Shown here piece after piece: positions 1 to 21,791 of a DNA stretch of 64,000 bases. Source of the stretch: Muricea muricata (taxonomy: Eukaryota; Cnidaria; Anthozoa; Malacalcyonacea; Plexauridae); NCBI GenBank assembly GCA_963855995.1, contig OY979717.1:2911179-2975178 (forward strand), in the 5' to 3' direction. Every line of letters starts with the position of its first letter. Position 1 is the first letter of the stretch. Position numbers and translations under genes: made by a program. Under the pieces are notes generated by a model, which worked only from the letters and a program-made list of their open reading frames with translations, did no database searches and was not told the origin of the DNA.

Positions 1-1443
1 GTGTGTCATTCCTGAAGAAATCACAAATGACTACAATATTTGCAATATTTGTTGGTTCAAGATATATCTGGCACAGGGTTACGGTTTGGGTCAGGGTCAT
101 TTTATGCATGGCATAATAATTCCAATAAGTATTGGCATTATTAAACGTAACCAATAATTTTATTGGGTTACAACGTTCGGATTGGCAGTCCTATTTCGCA
201 AAATTCCCGCTGACTATCCCGAGCGCATGCTCATGCAAACTGTTTGTTTGTGTCGCCCAAACGAACAAGCGTGGCAAAGAGTTTTCCATACCAGAATTTA
301 TTTTTTATTCAGTGTTTAAACATGTCGCAGAATTATCATTTAGAAGTGTAATAGATAAATTTACAAATTGAATTTGATTTGGCCGGGAATTCGTAGGTAA
401 TAACAAGTGCCCACGACAGGGCTTGATTGTTTTCCCTGTTTTGACCGTCATTAATTAAACAACCTTTCCCCAGTTCATCTACGTTTTTTTATTACTCGTG
501 TACAAAAATATATGAGCACTTTTATTATTACATCGTGTGAACTGTGATGAGTTCTGAATAACTTTAGATCTGAGCAACTCGTTGTAGCAAGTCAAAAATT
601 TTCAATAAAACCTGTTATAATTTCTTGTGTTCTTTTGTTGCCTCAAAGCCTCTTCAACGTAAACAATCTAGCACTAGTGCACATTATGAAACGTACCAAT
701 GACAGTGAAAAACGATAAACAACAAAAAGCAACCTGTTCTTTAAGGAAAATATTGTAACAAAACACGTTTCAATGATCACCACAATAGTCGTTCCACTTG
801 AGAAGCTGGGCTAGTACGAAGCTGAAACAAGGTGCGTGAAAATATCTTTTTTTAATGTTCTTAAATTCTCTTTGTTCCTAAATGTGTTTATAAGTTGAAT
901 TAATCAACGGATGATATCGTTAATTGTAAGGAAATGTTAGGGTTAAAAGAAATAAAAATAACTTTGTTTTAAAATTTTAACTTGTTGCGAGCATGTGGTC
1001 TAGCAGACAATAGACTGATCTTGAAAGGCGCACTTTGCAAAATCGAAAATTGTTTTTTGCAACTGCACTGGAATATCTTAGTGTCATTGTATGGCACATT
1101 GGATATAAAATTTTGCCTTCAAAGGTTTGGCAATCACGGTAAGGCGTTCTGGGAGCTTTTTTGAATGAAAAGGACAATTCGAATTTTCCTTTTCGATCTA
1201 GCTTAACAATGATATACATCATGTCTTTGGTTGTTTAGTAACAACTTCTTATAGAACTCCTTAACTGCAACGGCAAGAATCAACAGACAATAGTATAAGC
1301 TATATAGTAAGCATGAACCAAACATTGTATACTAGTGTGACCTTCATTTGTATGCCGCTACCTCAATTGTAGACATTTCTAGCTCTGTTGGCACATACAG
1401 TGTGGAAGCCATTAACAATTTTTATCGGGTTTTTTGCAGGAAA
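1..1443. other. Upstream spacer and probable 5' UTR of the first minicollagen-like gene
   Basis: I see no coding exon here. The small open frames lack coding character and several begin at TTG or GTG. A polypyrimidine tract followed by an AG at 1438-1439 lies just upstream of the first ATG at 1444, so a 5' UTR intron probably ends there, as it does before the second minicollagen. The promoter itself cannot be placed. Confidence 0.5.
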
Positions 1444-2445
1444 ATGGAGATTAGAATTTCAAATTGCGTCTTTGTCCTTTTATTTTTTGTTGCGTGTGCG
1501 TGGGCTCTAAAGATCGGTGAGTATCGTAATACTAAAGAAACAATGACAATGTAACAGTTGTACACAATGTATCTCAGTTTCCCTTGTCAAGGTTTTAGTT
1601 TACCCTCCAATGTTCAAAGCGTTACAACAATTATAACACGTGTTTTTTTACCTTTTTTGTGTGTTATTAATATAATAATATTATATTGTAATGATTTTTT
1701 TAATATTTTGGTTAGTTTTATTACAATTTTACATATGACAGGAACATATTATGTTAGACGTTTCGTATTTTCGGTAAATTGAAATGTAATTATAGATTTC
1801 GTGAATGAAAATGTGACATTTACCCGGTAACATTTATTGTCGTGTCAAGAGAAACAACGATACACAGATGCTACTAGTACACATGTTCCACGCAATATAT
1901 ACCGCCCGGCTAGCTTAGCTAGCTCCTATCAAAGCTGCTTGTTTAGCTATCAAGATTCTCTCGTGTCTGTGCATGTTTTTTGCTAAAAGTTCTTGCTAGG
2001 TTTGAAAAGCAATAAAATCAAAATAATTTAGGGTCTGATACAGTAATTATTCCATTTTTTTATCTTCGCAGAAAAACGTTTCGTAGACTATAGTCCATTA
2101 CCTCCACCTCCTCCAGGCCCACCAGGTCCAGATGGCCCTCCAGGATTTGTTGGACCGCCTGGACAAGACGGTCCCAAAGGACCCCAAGGTATACAAGGAC
2201 CACCAGGTCCCCCAGGCCCACCTGGCCCTCCAGGAATGCCAGCTGTTCCTGCTGGACGTCGCAATGCAATGCCAGCACGAGCTCATTCGCCACTACCAAG
2301 ACGTGCAGCACCTCCTCCACCCCCATCGCCAATATATGGACCCCCAGGTCCTCCAGGCCGCCCTGGTCCTCCTGGACCCCCAGGACCACGAGGAGGACAA
2401 GGAGCACGTGGTGGAGCAGGACGTGCCGGGGCTCCTGGAAAATAA
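1444..2445 (+). CDS. Minicollagen-like protein without cysteine-rich domains
   Basis: Two exons, 1444-1516 and 2072-2445, joined by a GT-AG intron in phase 1, give 148 residues. Residues 1-22 are a signal peptide (hydrophobic core FVLLFF). A short propeptide ends in EKR, where E is the codon split by the intron. The mature chain then runs PLPPPPP, 14 Gly-X-Y triplets, a basic linker containing GRR and [11 protein letters not shown], and a second block of 12 triplets ending in GK. The order signal, dibasic propeptide, polyproline, short collagen matches cnidarian minicollagens, and 14 triplets is a normal length for them. What is missing is both cysteine-rich domains: the only cysteines are in the signal peptide. 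It could therefore not join the disulfide network of the capsule wall by the usual route. The next gene on the same strand, 3.4 kb downstream, is a complete minicollagen, so this is probably a diverged tandem duplicate. An AATAAA follows at 2669. The exon structure is well supported; the role is inferred. Confidence 0.85.
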
Positions 2446-2668
2446 ATGACCTGAATATCCTGGCAACGATTGTAGTATATTTAGTGTTCATGGCAAAAAC
2501 GAGCAGCTGAATAAGAATTTCATATGTGGCTTCTGTCATACAAAGCGGAATAGACTTTAGACAACCGAGGCCTTGAGATTTTTCATACTATAACTGATTG
2601 TTATTTGATATATAAACTTTACTTATGCAGTGAATGTACTTTTTTATATATTCAAGTGATATTAGAAT

Positions 2669-2674
2669 AATAAA
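2669..2674 (+). terminator. Putative polyadenylation signal of the minicollagen-like gene
   Basis: An AATAAA hexamer lies about 225 bases past the stop codon at 2445 in AT-rich DNA. Position and orientation fit, but no transcript end can be seen from sequence. Confidence 0.45.
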
Positions 2675-3004
2675 AGTAACACTTTGAATGCCTTTTTACA
2701 TTTTTTGGTGCTATAGATCTTAGAGCTAGGGCCTTATGTACGATTATAAACGTAGCAGCCAATGCAAACACTGAGAAAAAGGGGGTATGGAGAGAAGGAG
2801 ATTGTTGAACATAATTGCAACGTAATTGATTCATCAAAGCGTATAATTATTGGCCATGAACAGAGTGTTCTAAAAAAAGTGGAGTTCTGCATTCAAGTTG
2901 ACATCTTGCAAAGAATATTAAGCAATGAGGCTATAGTGTTTATATAACTGATTGAACTATCAAAACTGATTGAACTAAGAGTAATTTCCATAACTAGTAT
3001 CAGC

Positions 3005-3006
<2 letters not shown>

Positions 3007-3038
<32 letters not shown>
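3007..3038. repeat. (TAA)n microsatellite
   Basis: About ten uninterrupted TAA units. They sit next to the 3' end of the LINE fragment on the minus strand (3145-3429), where such tails are common, and probably represent its decayed 3' tail. Confidence 0.85.
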
Positions 3039-3144
3039 TTATTCTTATATAGCCCTATTTACAATTACAGATCAATAGCGCTTAACACAACATATATCCT
3101 GTTTACAATTCTATAAATTACAAATCTAAAATAGCAGTTTACTA

Positions 3145-3429
3145 TTATGTTAAAAATTGTTGAGTAAAAAGATAGGTTTTAAATGATTTCTTAAACTTCT
3201 CAATTTCAACTATTGTTCGAATGTCAACTGGAAGGCTATTCCATAACTGAGATGCAGCAGCATAAAACGATCTGCCACCCAATGTTAGAGGCATTTTCTC
3301 ACTCGGAGGTAGTAGCACAATACCGCCGTTGGATCGAAGACCGTAGGATGACTTGGATTTGACTTTAATCAAGTCTTGAATATAAGAAGGTGCTAGCCTG
3401 TGGATGGCCTTAAAAGCTAAGAGTAGCAC
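3145..3429 (-). pseudogene. LINE (non-LTR retrotransposon) C-terminal tail, 5'-truncated
   Basis: The minus-strand frame reads as the extreme C-terminus of a CR1/Rex-type LINE reverse transcriptase polyprotein: FKAIHRLAPSYIQDLI, then GGRSFYAAASQLWNSLP, then FKKSFKTYLF. The order fallen-helix, LWNSLP motif, FKxxLKTxLF tail is characteristic of these elements in invertebrates and fish. Only about 95 codons remain and no catalytic domain is present, so it is a 5'-truncated dead copy. A TAA-repeat tail lies at its 3' side. The exact clade cannot be assigned from this tail. Confidence 0.75.
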
Positions 3430-5865
3430 TTTGAAGTGAATTCTTGAATGTAATATTTTGGTTTTGGTGAATGTAATATTTTGGTTTTGTCCAAGCCTTT
3501 CTGGGACTCTGACTGCATGAACAAGATTTTTAAATTATATTTGTACGATGTAGTGAGACTCTTCTTCCTGTTCAGGCTTCAGATTCTCCTTTCTTAAATA
3601 ATTTTCATTTGATTCTGTATGTGATCTGGTTGCATAATCGATAAGCTGGGGCAAAACGTTAGACCTGCAGTAAAAGCAAATGCGAAGCTTGCGTGATCCT
3701 AGTTTTTAATCTTTTGCGGAGCTTACATTAACCTCTTTTCTATCACAGTCAAGCGAAAGAAATAGCATAAGTTCAGACTGAGGCTAAACTGATCATGTGC
3801 CATCTTTAGACCAACTTTTATGTAAACACACTCTACACCTTCACTGTGGCCAAAATGTGACCGTTTAAGGCAGGTCACCTCTTACAAGGCTAGTTTAAAT
3901 ACTAGGTGGTCAAGTTTTCCAAGTTTTTCAAGGTTATGCAAGTGGTCTCCCAAACCCTAACCTTAAGTCCAAACAAACACCCTAATACTAATCCCTAACC
4001 CTTGCCCTTACCCTGACCCTTGTTTTCAAAATTTGTCATAGAATGAAGCATTTTGATTGGAAACCACCAAGACCACCGCTTATTATTGTTAGCCAATCAA
4101 ATTACATCTTCTAAGAGGTGCGACTCACCTGAAATGTTTCGCTTTGACTAATTTGCCCCATGCTATCTAAACGATAGTTCGCAGTAACAAATATTTATCT
4201 TAAATCTATGCACACCAATACTCAATGCTCTTTCTGTGTCATACGTACATATCTGTACAATTGTATGTCTGTAAAGTCTTATTTCAAAACATTTTGAACA
4301 TGTCAAGATTCATCAAATAAAGTAAAAGGTAAACTACTTGCTCGACTTATTTATGCACCGGCATAAGTACAGCGTCATTTGCATGGGCGGAGGATTCGGG
4401 GGCTTGCTTATCCATGTATCCACCTATTGTCCAGCGAATTCCATTTGAAATCGACTAGATTTCAAAAGACATTTATTTGGCAGAAAGTGAACATATGAAC
4501 AAATAACCTTTCCTCTCCAATTGTCGCTACAGTTACGCCACTGTATTTAGGACTAAGGCATTCGACGTTGTTGTGTCGAATGCTTTATGATGATGCTGTA
4601 TTTAAACTGAATGGATAATTTTGGATAGAGACCATGCAGTTTCGATAATAACTAGTGATAGTCGATAAGCCCAATATATAGTAACGAGTTAGGTGCCACC
4701 ATGCTAGTGTTCTGTAACAGTAGATTGATTTATTGTCATAGTTTTAATCACAACTTTTCTTATCATCCACGGAATCTGTTCAATTAAAAAAATAAAATTC
4801 TTGTACTCACGAAACAGACATCTTCGTTGCTATATTTCTTTGCGCTGTGTTTATTTTACACCATGAATTTATTAATTTATCAAATATTATTGAATGCGCA
4901 ATGAATATTCAATAGTCTTTACTGCATGCTCGTATGACCTCGTCTTCATTTCGGCCTTCTTTGGTAACGCAGGCTCACACTTCAAGGCCAAGAACTCAAA
5001 CCATGGTACTAACCGCTTGCGCACGAAATGGGCATGCAAATTATCTACTATCATAGACAAAGCAAAGAAACTAGTCGTTGGAGTACAATTTCGTCGCCAA
5101 ATTCAGCTGACTTGCAATTAGGGCATAGAAACTCGAACGATCAAGTCCAATTCGAGTCCTTATATATTGATCGCACTTTATTGATCAGAAAGAACATTAA
5201 TCAAAAAGGTAAATTAATGGCGAAGTTTTTAAAGTGCTATCACAATTTACGATATATCAGAATTTACGCTTTAAATGTGATGTCTTGCGTCAGGATACCC
5301 AAAACACGTACATATGACGGACGTTCCAGTATTTATAGCTACTAATACAAATATCGGCGAAAAGCGACAGCAAAATTATTATTTCCCGACATACAGGGCG
5401 TTGTTTCGAAACGTTTATGAGTTCTAAGTTTCGTATATGAACACATTTATGAGGCTGTAAAGCTACCTGCCTCTCGCAGTTAATATTTTGTAAATAAATT
5501 TAGGTGGCGTTCTGTATTTAAAGACACGGTAGTAAGCATCACTTATCGTACGTTACAAAACAATGATACGTTTACTGCACAGACAAAAGAAACATTGGCT
5601 GCAACAAAGAGATTTCCTGTAGCACCTGACAAAACCACTTACTTATTTATAACATTTAAGCAGGCACCATATTGCAGTGAGTTCAAGCGTTCATCATTTA
5701 CCGTTGGTGTTTCGTATACGAAGGAGCTCAGAACTGATTCAGTAAGTTCATTCCAGCTAAAAATCTTTATTTGGTTCGGTTATGGATTTCACTTTCTATA
5801 CCTTGTTAGGTTTTTATTTGTTCATAACTTTTTCTTTCTTTTTCAGGTTAAGTTAGGAATCCAAG
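3430..5865. other. Spacer between the two minicollagen genes
   Basis: No exon is recognisable. It holds scattered degenerate CCCTAA-like words around 3950-4020 and a small hairpin near 4557-4585. At the right end a polypyrimidine tract and AG just before 5847 look like the end of a 5' UTR intron of the next gene, whose ATG is at 5866. Confidence 0.4.
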
Positions 5866-7959
5866 ATGAATTGGGCTCTTGTGGGCCTCTTTATCGCCGG
5901 TGTAATATGTCTAGGGGAAGCTAATATTATCAAGAAACGTGTAGCAATGAGGACGGAAAGTATGTATCTTGCAATATATCAATAATTTTGAATTTAAATT
6001 CAAATTTGCGCTAAAGTCTTGACATTTTCCCGAAGCTTTTTCGAGCGCAGCTTCAAGCGATACTAATTGAAGGTACCTGCTTCATTAGTTGCGAAACTGA
6101 AGATAGATGAATTAATTTTGGAATAAATTGCGATAAAGTTACAATGAAATAGAGATGAAATTAAGTCTACCAATTATATTTTCCGATTTAAACTTCGAGA
6201 TACAATCATTTTTCTCATGTACTCAAAGTTTCAAGTAATTTTATTCCAATCTTACGGATCTAATAAATAATCTCACAAATAGCAAAAACTATGCTTTCCT
6301 ATTTTATGGAAATTATTCTGTTGAGATTTTTATGGACACGAAATATGAATCAGCTAATTCAAGGCAGTAATTTTTAAATCAGAATACATGAATATGTATC
6401 CCAGCATCCTCTCACTCGTATAGAGAGGAAAGTATTAATCAAAGCGCCAAGTTTCTTTTAAGCTCTTCATCTTATTCCTTGACAAAAATATTAAGATCAA
6501 CCTACTCAGTATCTTTAATAAATGGCAAAAATGTATTTAATTACAAAATTACCTGCTAGTGAAAGAAAGTTTTAACCAAAAGTTGCAACATAATTGTAAA
6601 GAATCACAATTTTGAGTGTTTAGAATTTTGACAACTTGAAATTAACTAAAAATGGATGGGTGGTCAAGATAAATCGTTCACTTACGATTAGGTAAATTCT
6701 GGCTATGACAAAATATTACTGCAGATACAGTTAAAGCAACCAAGTACACAATGCGAAGCTGTCGTATTTGCCGGTGACAAATTATTTTTGCTAGTTTACT
6801 GCTAGAAATGAACAGTAATTTTCGTAAACACAGTAATTTTAAGTAGGAATTTCGCGGATTCATTTTTTTTATTTTCAACTGTAGTTAAACTGTCAATTCT
6901 TGCCGTTTTGTTTTGATAAGTACTTGCTGACCACCAGTTTCTTTGTATTTCCTAAGTAGACTGTGTTATTTTATGTTATGCTTGTTTTCTTAAAAGCATT
7001 TTGCTTTGAAAGCTTTTCTTTCTTGTGTAAAATCTTAAATACTAAAGGTCTTTCACAATAAACGCATATTAGTAGTTAGATCACCTAGGCGTATAAACTC
7101 AAAAACAATTGCAGCAAAAGCAGGTTGCATTTAGCACATTTTTAAAGCATATAATTACAGTGATCTTCGTTGGGAATATGTTTCAACAATTCGACTGTCC
7201 AATGAAACAGCGCCAGTGCCACTTAATTAAATGCACAAAAATCTACGAAAATACGTGATGATGTTGCAATGTAATTTAGTCATTTAGAATCAGTAATGTG
7301 TTCTAGACTTCCTTGAAACATCATGGCGCATCATCCGCCGTATGCTAGATTTCACTGAATAGTAACGGAAGTTGAATATGTGCCTAGTACAATGGAGCAC
7401 TAAGCCGTGATGTAATGCGCTATTGTTCAGTGAGTGTGAATATCGTCATTGAGCTGTTATTTTTTTAGGTGCTGTAGTACGAAGTCCAATCCCTAGCCCA
7501 TGTGGTGGTGGTTGTCCAGGCTCCTGTGCTCCAGCGTGCTCTCAAGTATGTTGTCGCCACCCCCCGCCCCCACCTCCCCCACCACTTCCACCTCCACCAC
7601 CACCACTTCCACCACCACCACCTGGACCTCCTGGTCTAGATGGCCCTATGGGTCTACCTGGACCAATGGGACCTGATGGACCTAAAGGACCACTAGGCCA
7701 CCCTGGACCTCCAGGACCTCCAGGACCACCAGGACAAGCCGGTGCCCCCGCAGGACCAGGCGGACGTGATGGACCTCCTGGACCACCTGGACCACCCGGA
7801 CATCAAGGACCTCCTGGCGATCCAGGTATAATGGGACCTCTTGGTCCTCCCGGACCCCCGGGTAACCCTGCTCCACCAGGACCACCTCCTCCATGCCCTC
7901 CAGTGTGTGCTCACACCTGTATCCGAGCTTGCCCAGCACCATGCTGTCATGGTCGTTAG
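5866..7959 (+). CDS. Minicollagen, nematocyst capsule protein with canonical N- and C-terminal cysteine domains
   Basis: Two exons, 5866-5959 and 7469-7959 (phase 1 intron), encode 194 residues. Residues 1-19 are a signal peptide; KKR at 23-25 is the likely propeptide cleavage site. The N-terminal cysteine domain has cysteines at 43, 47, 51, 55, 59 and 60, exactly CxxxCxxxCxxxCxxxCC. Long proline runs broken by leucines follow, then 27 Gly-X-Y triplets interrupted once by a single alanine (GAP-A-GPG), then PPPP and a C-terminal domain with cysteines at 174, 178, 182, 186, 190 and 191. In the family, trimers assemble in the nematocyst vesicle and the cysteine domains reshuffle disulfides to harden the capsule wall. 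The collagen block is about twice the 12-16 triplets usual for Hydra minicollagens. The start is the only ATG that gives a signal peptide; a 5' UTR intron seems to end just upstream. An AATAAA overlaps the bases after the stop (7960) but is too close to be the likely poly(A) signal. Confidence 0.96.
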
Positions 7960-9163
7960 AATAAACCCAGAACGAAATATCGAGAAATACGTGAACAGAA
8001 TCCAGAGGGAGCAAAATACAATACATGTATTTTTTAAACATGGACAGTTTCAAGACTATATGTATTGCTTGTTAGTTTATATTAAGCCATTCTGAATATA
8101 AAATTTCTGTACTAAAAAGAAAAAAATATAAGTGTTGAGTGTGTCAAAAATTTTATTTAAAACATGATTTGTAGCCATATACTATTTACATTTCTTTAGC
8201 TTTCACAAACTGCATGTCTGCAATGATTAGCATTTAACAATCTTTTGCGCGATTATTAGTAAAGAAAATAGATGCAGAAATACATCGCTGATGAATTGCG
8301 CTGAATGAGGACAAAGACTTTAATTGTTCAACCAAAACTATTTACAATACGATCATTGATTTAAACGTCCTCCAAAGATATGACTTTCGTTTGTAAAACG
8401 AATGGACAGTCAGTTTAATTAGGTCAAATCCTATAGTCAAATCGGTGCCTTTCTAGTCTTTGAGATCTAGCTTATTTCAAAATGACTGTTTCGCACAACG
8501 AAAATAATCTACATTATTATTTATTGAAAATAATTCAAAAGTTTTGATTGGTTATGGGCGGTGGATGAAATCGTCATACCGCTTGGTAGTTGCCCAAATT
8601 TAGAGTTATGTTATCAGACTATTGAAAAGACACATTTGACGTTATGACGTAATTTGTTCGGATATTGAACACACATATTCCACATCATGACGTCACACTA
8701 ATTTATGCTGTTTGTACCAAATGCAAGGAAATATAATTGGCTTCTTCAGTAGCTTGCGTCTTGTTTACAAGTCAAGCGTTTATTTTGGGTCCGATATGAA
8801 TACAAATAAATAATAAAACAATCGTTGAATTCGGTTCTCGAAAGTTATATCTGAACCTCTATCTTAATTAATAATTCCTCAAATCGTACTCGTCTTCATT
8901 CAATAATTGTTTATCATTTATTCGGTTTGTGCACTGCCTACCGTGTCTAGCCATATTTTCGTATTTCCTGTCACGTGTCATTAGCTACAACAGCGGACAG
9001 CTTGATATAATACCTTGAACTCGTGGTCAAAAAGTGAAATTTTTCGAAAACAAACAAAGGAGTGAACTATTACAAATTGACGAACGAAAATATAAAAGTA
9101 TGCAAAACCTGAAAAAATTACACTCTAATGACAGTTCATGGGACAATAGTCCCAATTAGATAT

Positions 9164-9212
9164 GATAGACCTAAAGGACCACTAGACCAGCATGCAGCTA
9201 CAGGACCACCAG
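9164..9212 (+). pseudogene. Possible degraded minicollagen fragment
   Basis: The first 26 bases match the collagen block of the minicollagen exon near 7675 with two mismatches, including 17 identical bases (acctaaaggaccactag), and an ACAGGACCACCAG tail follows. It encodes RPKGPL plus a disrupted Gly-Pro stretch in a frame that soon leaves the collagen pattern. With the two real genes just upstream this looks like the remains of a third tandem copy. The match is short, so chance similarity between Gly-Pro codons is not excluded. Confidence 0.4.
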
Positions 9213-9547
9213 TTAGTCTTAGTTCTCTAAGACCTCAGGAAGATATTGTTTATGTACGGACCTTCCAGTCGGAAAATAACATATATTTTAGTCTAAGATA
9301 TAAGTCAAAGCAATGTTGATGAGGATCAGTTCAAAGTACCATATTCAATAACATGACAACCAAGCCTGCGCGCCACTCTATGAAACTAACGGAGCTCCTG
9401 GGTACGAGGCTGGTAAGACATGGCAAACCTATATATAGGCCTTATACAACAGCAAAACAATATCTGAGAATGTAATGAAAACGGTATTGAATTAAATATT
9501 GTGTAGTAAGCCCAATTAAAAAAGACTGTGTTCAACTGAACACGGTG

Positions 9548-9645
9548 AACAGGACCAGCCACGGCAGCCCACGACCAGCCACGGCAGCGCACGACCAGCC
9601 ACGGCAGTCCACGACCCGCCACGGCAGTCCACGACCAGCCACGCA
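9548..9645. repeat. 20-bp minisatellite
   Basis: About five tandem units of a 20-bp GC-rich sequence beginning ccagccacggcag. Units differ by one or two bases. There is no spacer structure and no coding sense. Confidence 0.8.
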
Positions 9646-11387
9646 CGGCTATGATGAGGTGATTTACTTGGCTAAGTTTTGCTAGTTAATTAGGCGTGGT
9701 TGCTGCAACTGCACTACTTTCCTGGTGGAAGATCGCCAGCAACAGTTATCTTGCAGAAATACGCAAATATACGCAAACTTTTACTGGCTGAGCAACATTT
9801 GAGTTCCTTTGCGGAAATTTCGTGTTTATAAACCTGGTAACTAGTTATTTCACGTCCTTTCATTTTGTAACAACACCATAGTAATTGAACGTGTTTTATT
9901 ACATGACCTAATGGTTTGGATTAATCTTGCATCATTTGTAAATCATTGGCTCGAACCCGCTTACTAAAGGACTAACGTTATCGGTATCGGCTGTGCACTC
10001 AAAAGTAAAAAATATAGGTTCTTTCATTACATGAAACGCTCATAATGAGATTTAAGCGAAAGTCCTCCGGGGGGGGGGGGTTATATTCCCATTTCCCAGT
10101 CCAAATTATGACTAAATGCCATTGTCTAAGACCACAAACCACATAGTCCTAGAGGCTGTCTTGCTCAAATTTGAATTTCATTCCCATTTTCTCTTGTTTT
10201 CTGACAGTTAAATTCCAGTCCAAGTCTATGGGATCCCATTAAATTTTCCCAGCAAAAAAGACAATTCCGAGCTCTCCTTTTACCCCTTCAGAGTCCTCAC
10301 TTATCTCTCTTACGTACTAATTTGCGATGAAAGAAGCTCGCTCGAAACTGTAAATTTGTTTTATCGCTTCGGGTAGTGAACTGTGAACGAATTTATATAG
10401 AGTTCTTTACTGTAATTAAGAATTGTTTTAGTCGCAAAGTTATGTTTTTACAGTAGCATCAGACTCATAGTGACTTCCGTAGAATTCGGCTTTGTTAAAA
10501 ATTAAATTTTATCAAGAACGTACTTAGACTACTTTTACAGTTTGATTTTTATATAACTTGGCCTAGTGCGCTCATGTTATAAGCGTGATTTTTCATGCAA
10601 TGGGAGTTACTTGGGGTGTAATGCTCAAACACTACCAATTACGAATTACCAAGTACATTCATATTCCAAGGACGTTGTGTGAAAAAAGGTAATTTATCCA
10701 CCGTTTAAGTGCCTTTGATACAACCGGCCCACTATTGACATTGTATACTTGTATGACAGTTTTAGTATTCTTGAGTCAGTTTTTCAAAGCTGGTTTAGCC
10801 CTAACCCTTGGTTAAACCCATTGTTTTGGTTTCAACATCTCCGTTTCTTTTAAAACTTCTGGAACGAAAACTACTAAATGATCTAGGCAAGATTTTTCAA
10901 AAAAACGTCTCCAAACGTGTAAATAAGCAAGAGGAAAATTAGCCATATGACATATAACAATGTGTAGTTCTGCAGCTCTCTTGGCCGTTTTTAAAACCGT
11001 ACCGTAAACGATTTTTCAAAAAATTCGCTATAACATGTACTTTCGTCGCATCGAATGCAATCAGTTCAAACAAGAGATAAATGAGATAAATCCGTCTTAT
11101 CATATGTTGTTAAAATTGGATTCGAAGGGATGAAAATATGATGTTTAGGACGGCCAGGCCTTTATAAGAATTCTATATAAGTAATTGGCGTAATTAACGA
11201 CAATTAGCGATATTAAATTATTACATTTAAACGATTCCTCCGTCTCAGGGGCCTGGATCAAGTTGGTGACATCTTGCCACGTTTCTTTAAAATGCTTCAT
11301 ACACATTAGAAGTAAAAAATATATATTATTCTGTACTTTTGTCAACAATATTCATTAATTTCACAAAGTTGAAATTCCCTAGGAGTT

Positions 11388-20643
<9,256 letters not shown>

Positions 20644-21569
20644 GAATTATGAACAATTATAAACAAGAATGAAACAAATTTAAGCTGATAAACCTAGAGA
20701 ACTGTTATTTGTACAAAGAAAAAAAATAGTATTGTATTATACTTGCACGGCTTATTGCAAAGAGAGATATAGTACCTAAAAAATGGATGTTGCATAGAAA
20801 ACAGGGGTGTATATTCTTTGATGACCTCACCCTCTTTGAGTTTTTCCATATTTTATGCAGATTGGCGGTAATATCAATTTCGCCGTGTCGAGCCTGAGTT
20901 CTATTTTTACTATTCTAGTATTTTTCCTTCAATTTTGATAATTATTTTTGGGAAAGAAGTTTGGTTCAAGCTACAAAAAAGTGCTACAAAGCAGTTGATC
21001 AAAAAAGGCAAACAATTTACATATTGATATAAGATATTCCCCCCCCCCCCCCAAAAAAAAATACTCTTCATCTTCCAATAGCTCAAATTCCCATCTCCTT
21101 GCCGTAAAAGTCGCACTTCAACTGTTGGCCCACATCTATTTGGTAAAATGTTGAAATATTAGTTGAAATGTTATTCTGTAAGTCATATCAACCTGCAACA
21201 CAGATATTTATGTATATGTAGTTGCTGGAAAGCATCTGAAAGTAACTAGGGCCATTACATGACATGCATTGGTTCTTCTTGTGGCTGTTATACTACAACT
21301 GTACTTGCTTGTTTTGTATTCCTTGCCGTTTGCCTTTACCTTTCTTTTCCTATTACAAAAGAAACTTGATTTGTTAGAATATGTACCCCTGATGACAAGT
21401 GCATGCGCAATGAAAAACAAATCGCACATTTTTGAGAATATATGTAGCTTATCGTATAGATAGTTTTTATTAAATATTTTCGAGCTCAAAAGTATGTAAA
21501 ATAGTATTTTAAGACGTTTCAAATAAAATCATATGTTAAGTTCCTTGTATGTTTGCATTGTGATTTTCA

Positions 21570-21791
21570 AATTAAAATATAATTTTGGGGAAACACAACG
21601 TAAATTTACTGTCGCAAAGCTTTAGATCTGCAAGCTCGGATCTTCATCAACGTTATAATGATAATCTCGGATCTTCATCAGTGCTAATAATAATCTTGGA
21701 TCTTCATCAGTGCTAATAACAATTATTATGCGAATCGAAAGTTTTGCGATAGTAAATTTACGAGTCGTTTCCACAAAATTATATTTTAAAT
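21570..21791. mobile_element. MITE with about 55-bp inverted ends and internal 30-bp repeats
   Basis: The left end attaaaatataattttgggg and following cgtaaatttactgtcgcaaa recur inverted at the right end with a few changes. Between them about three copies of a 29-31-base unit starting ggatcttcatcagtgct are found (21635-21722). No open frame. Confidence 0.75.

Larger units (their letters stand above)
7960..11387. other. Spacer between the minicollagen and zinc transporter genes
   Basis: Apart from the collagen remnant at 9164-9212 and the 20-nt minisatellite near 9548-9645, I see no gene. There is a G-tract near 10070. Open frames here are short and without coding character. The right end must contain the promoter and 5' UTR of the zinc transporter, which I cannot delimit. 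Confidence 0.4.

Noticed and set aside
2060-2539. Long minus-strand open frame opposite the first collagen exon
   Set aside because: It is the shadow of the Gly-Pro-Pro repeat on the other strand. The same holds for the minus frames at 7682-8053 opposite the second minicollagen and 15249-15572 opposite the histidine loop.
3950-4025. Degenerate CCCTAA-like words suggesting a telomeric repeat
   Set aside because: Only scattered, imperfect matches with no regular array. Similar words recur near 40435-40500; chance or transposon tails are likelier.
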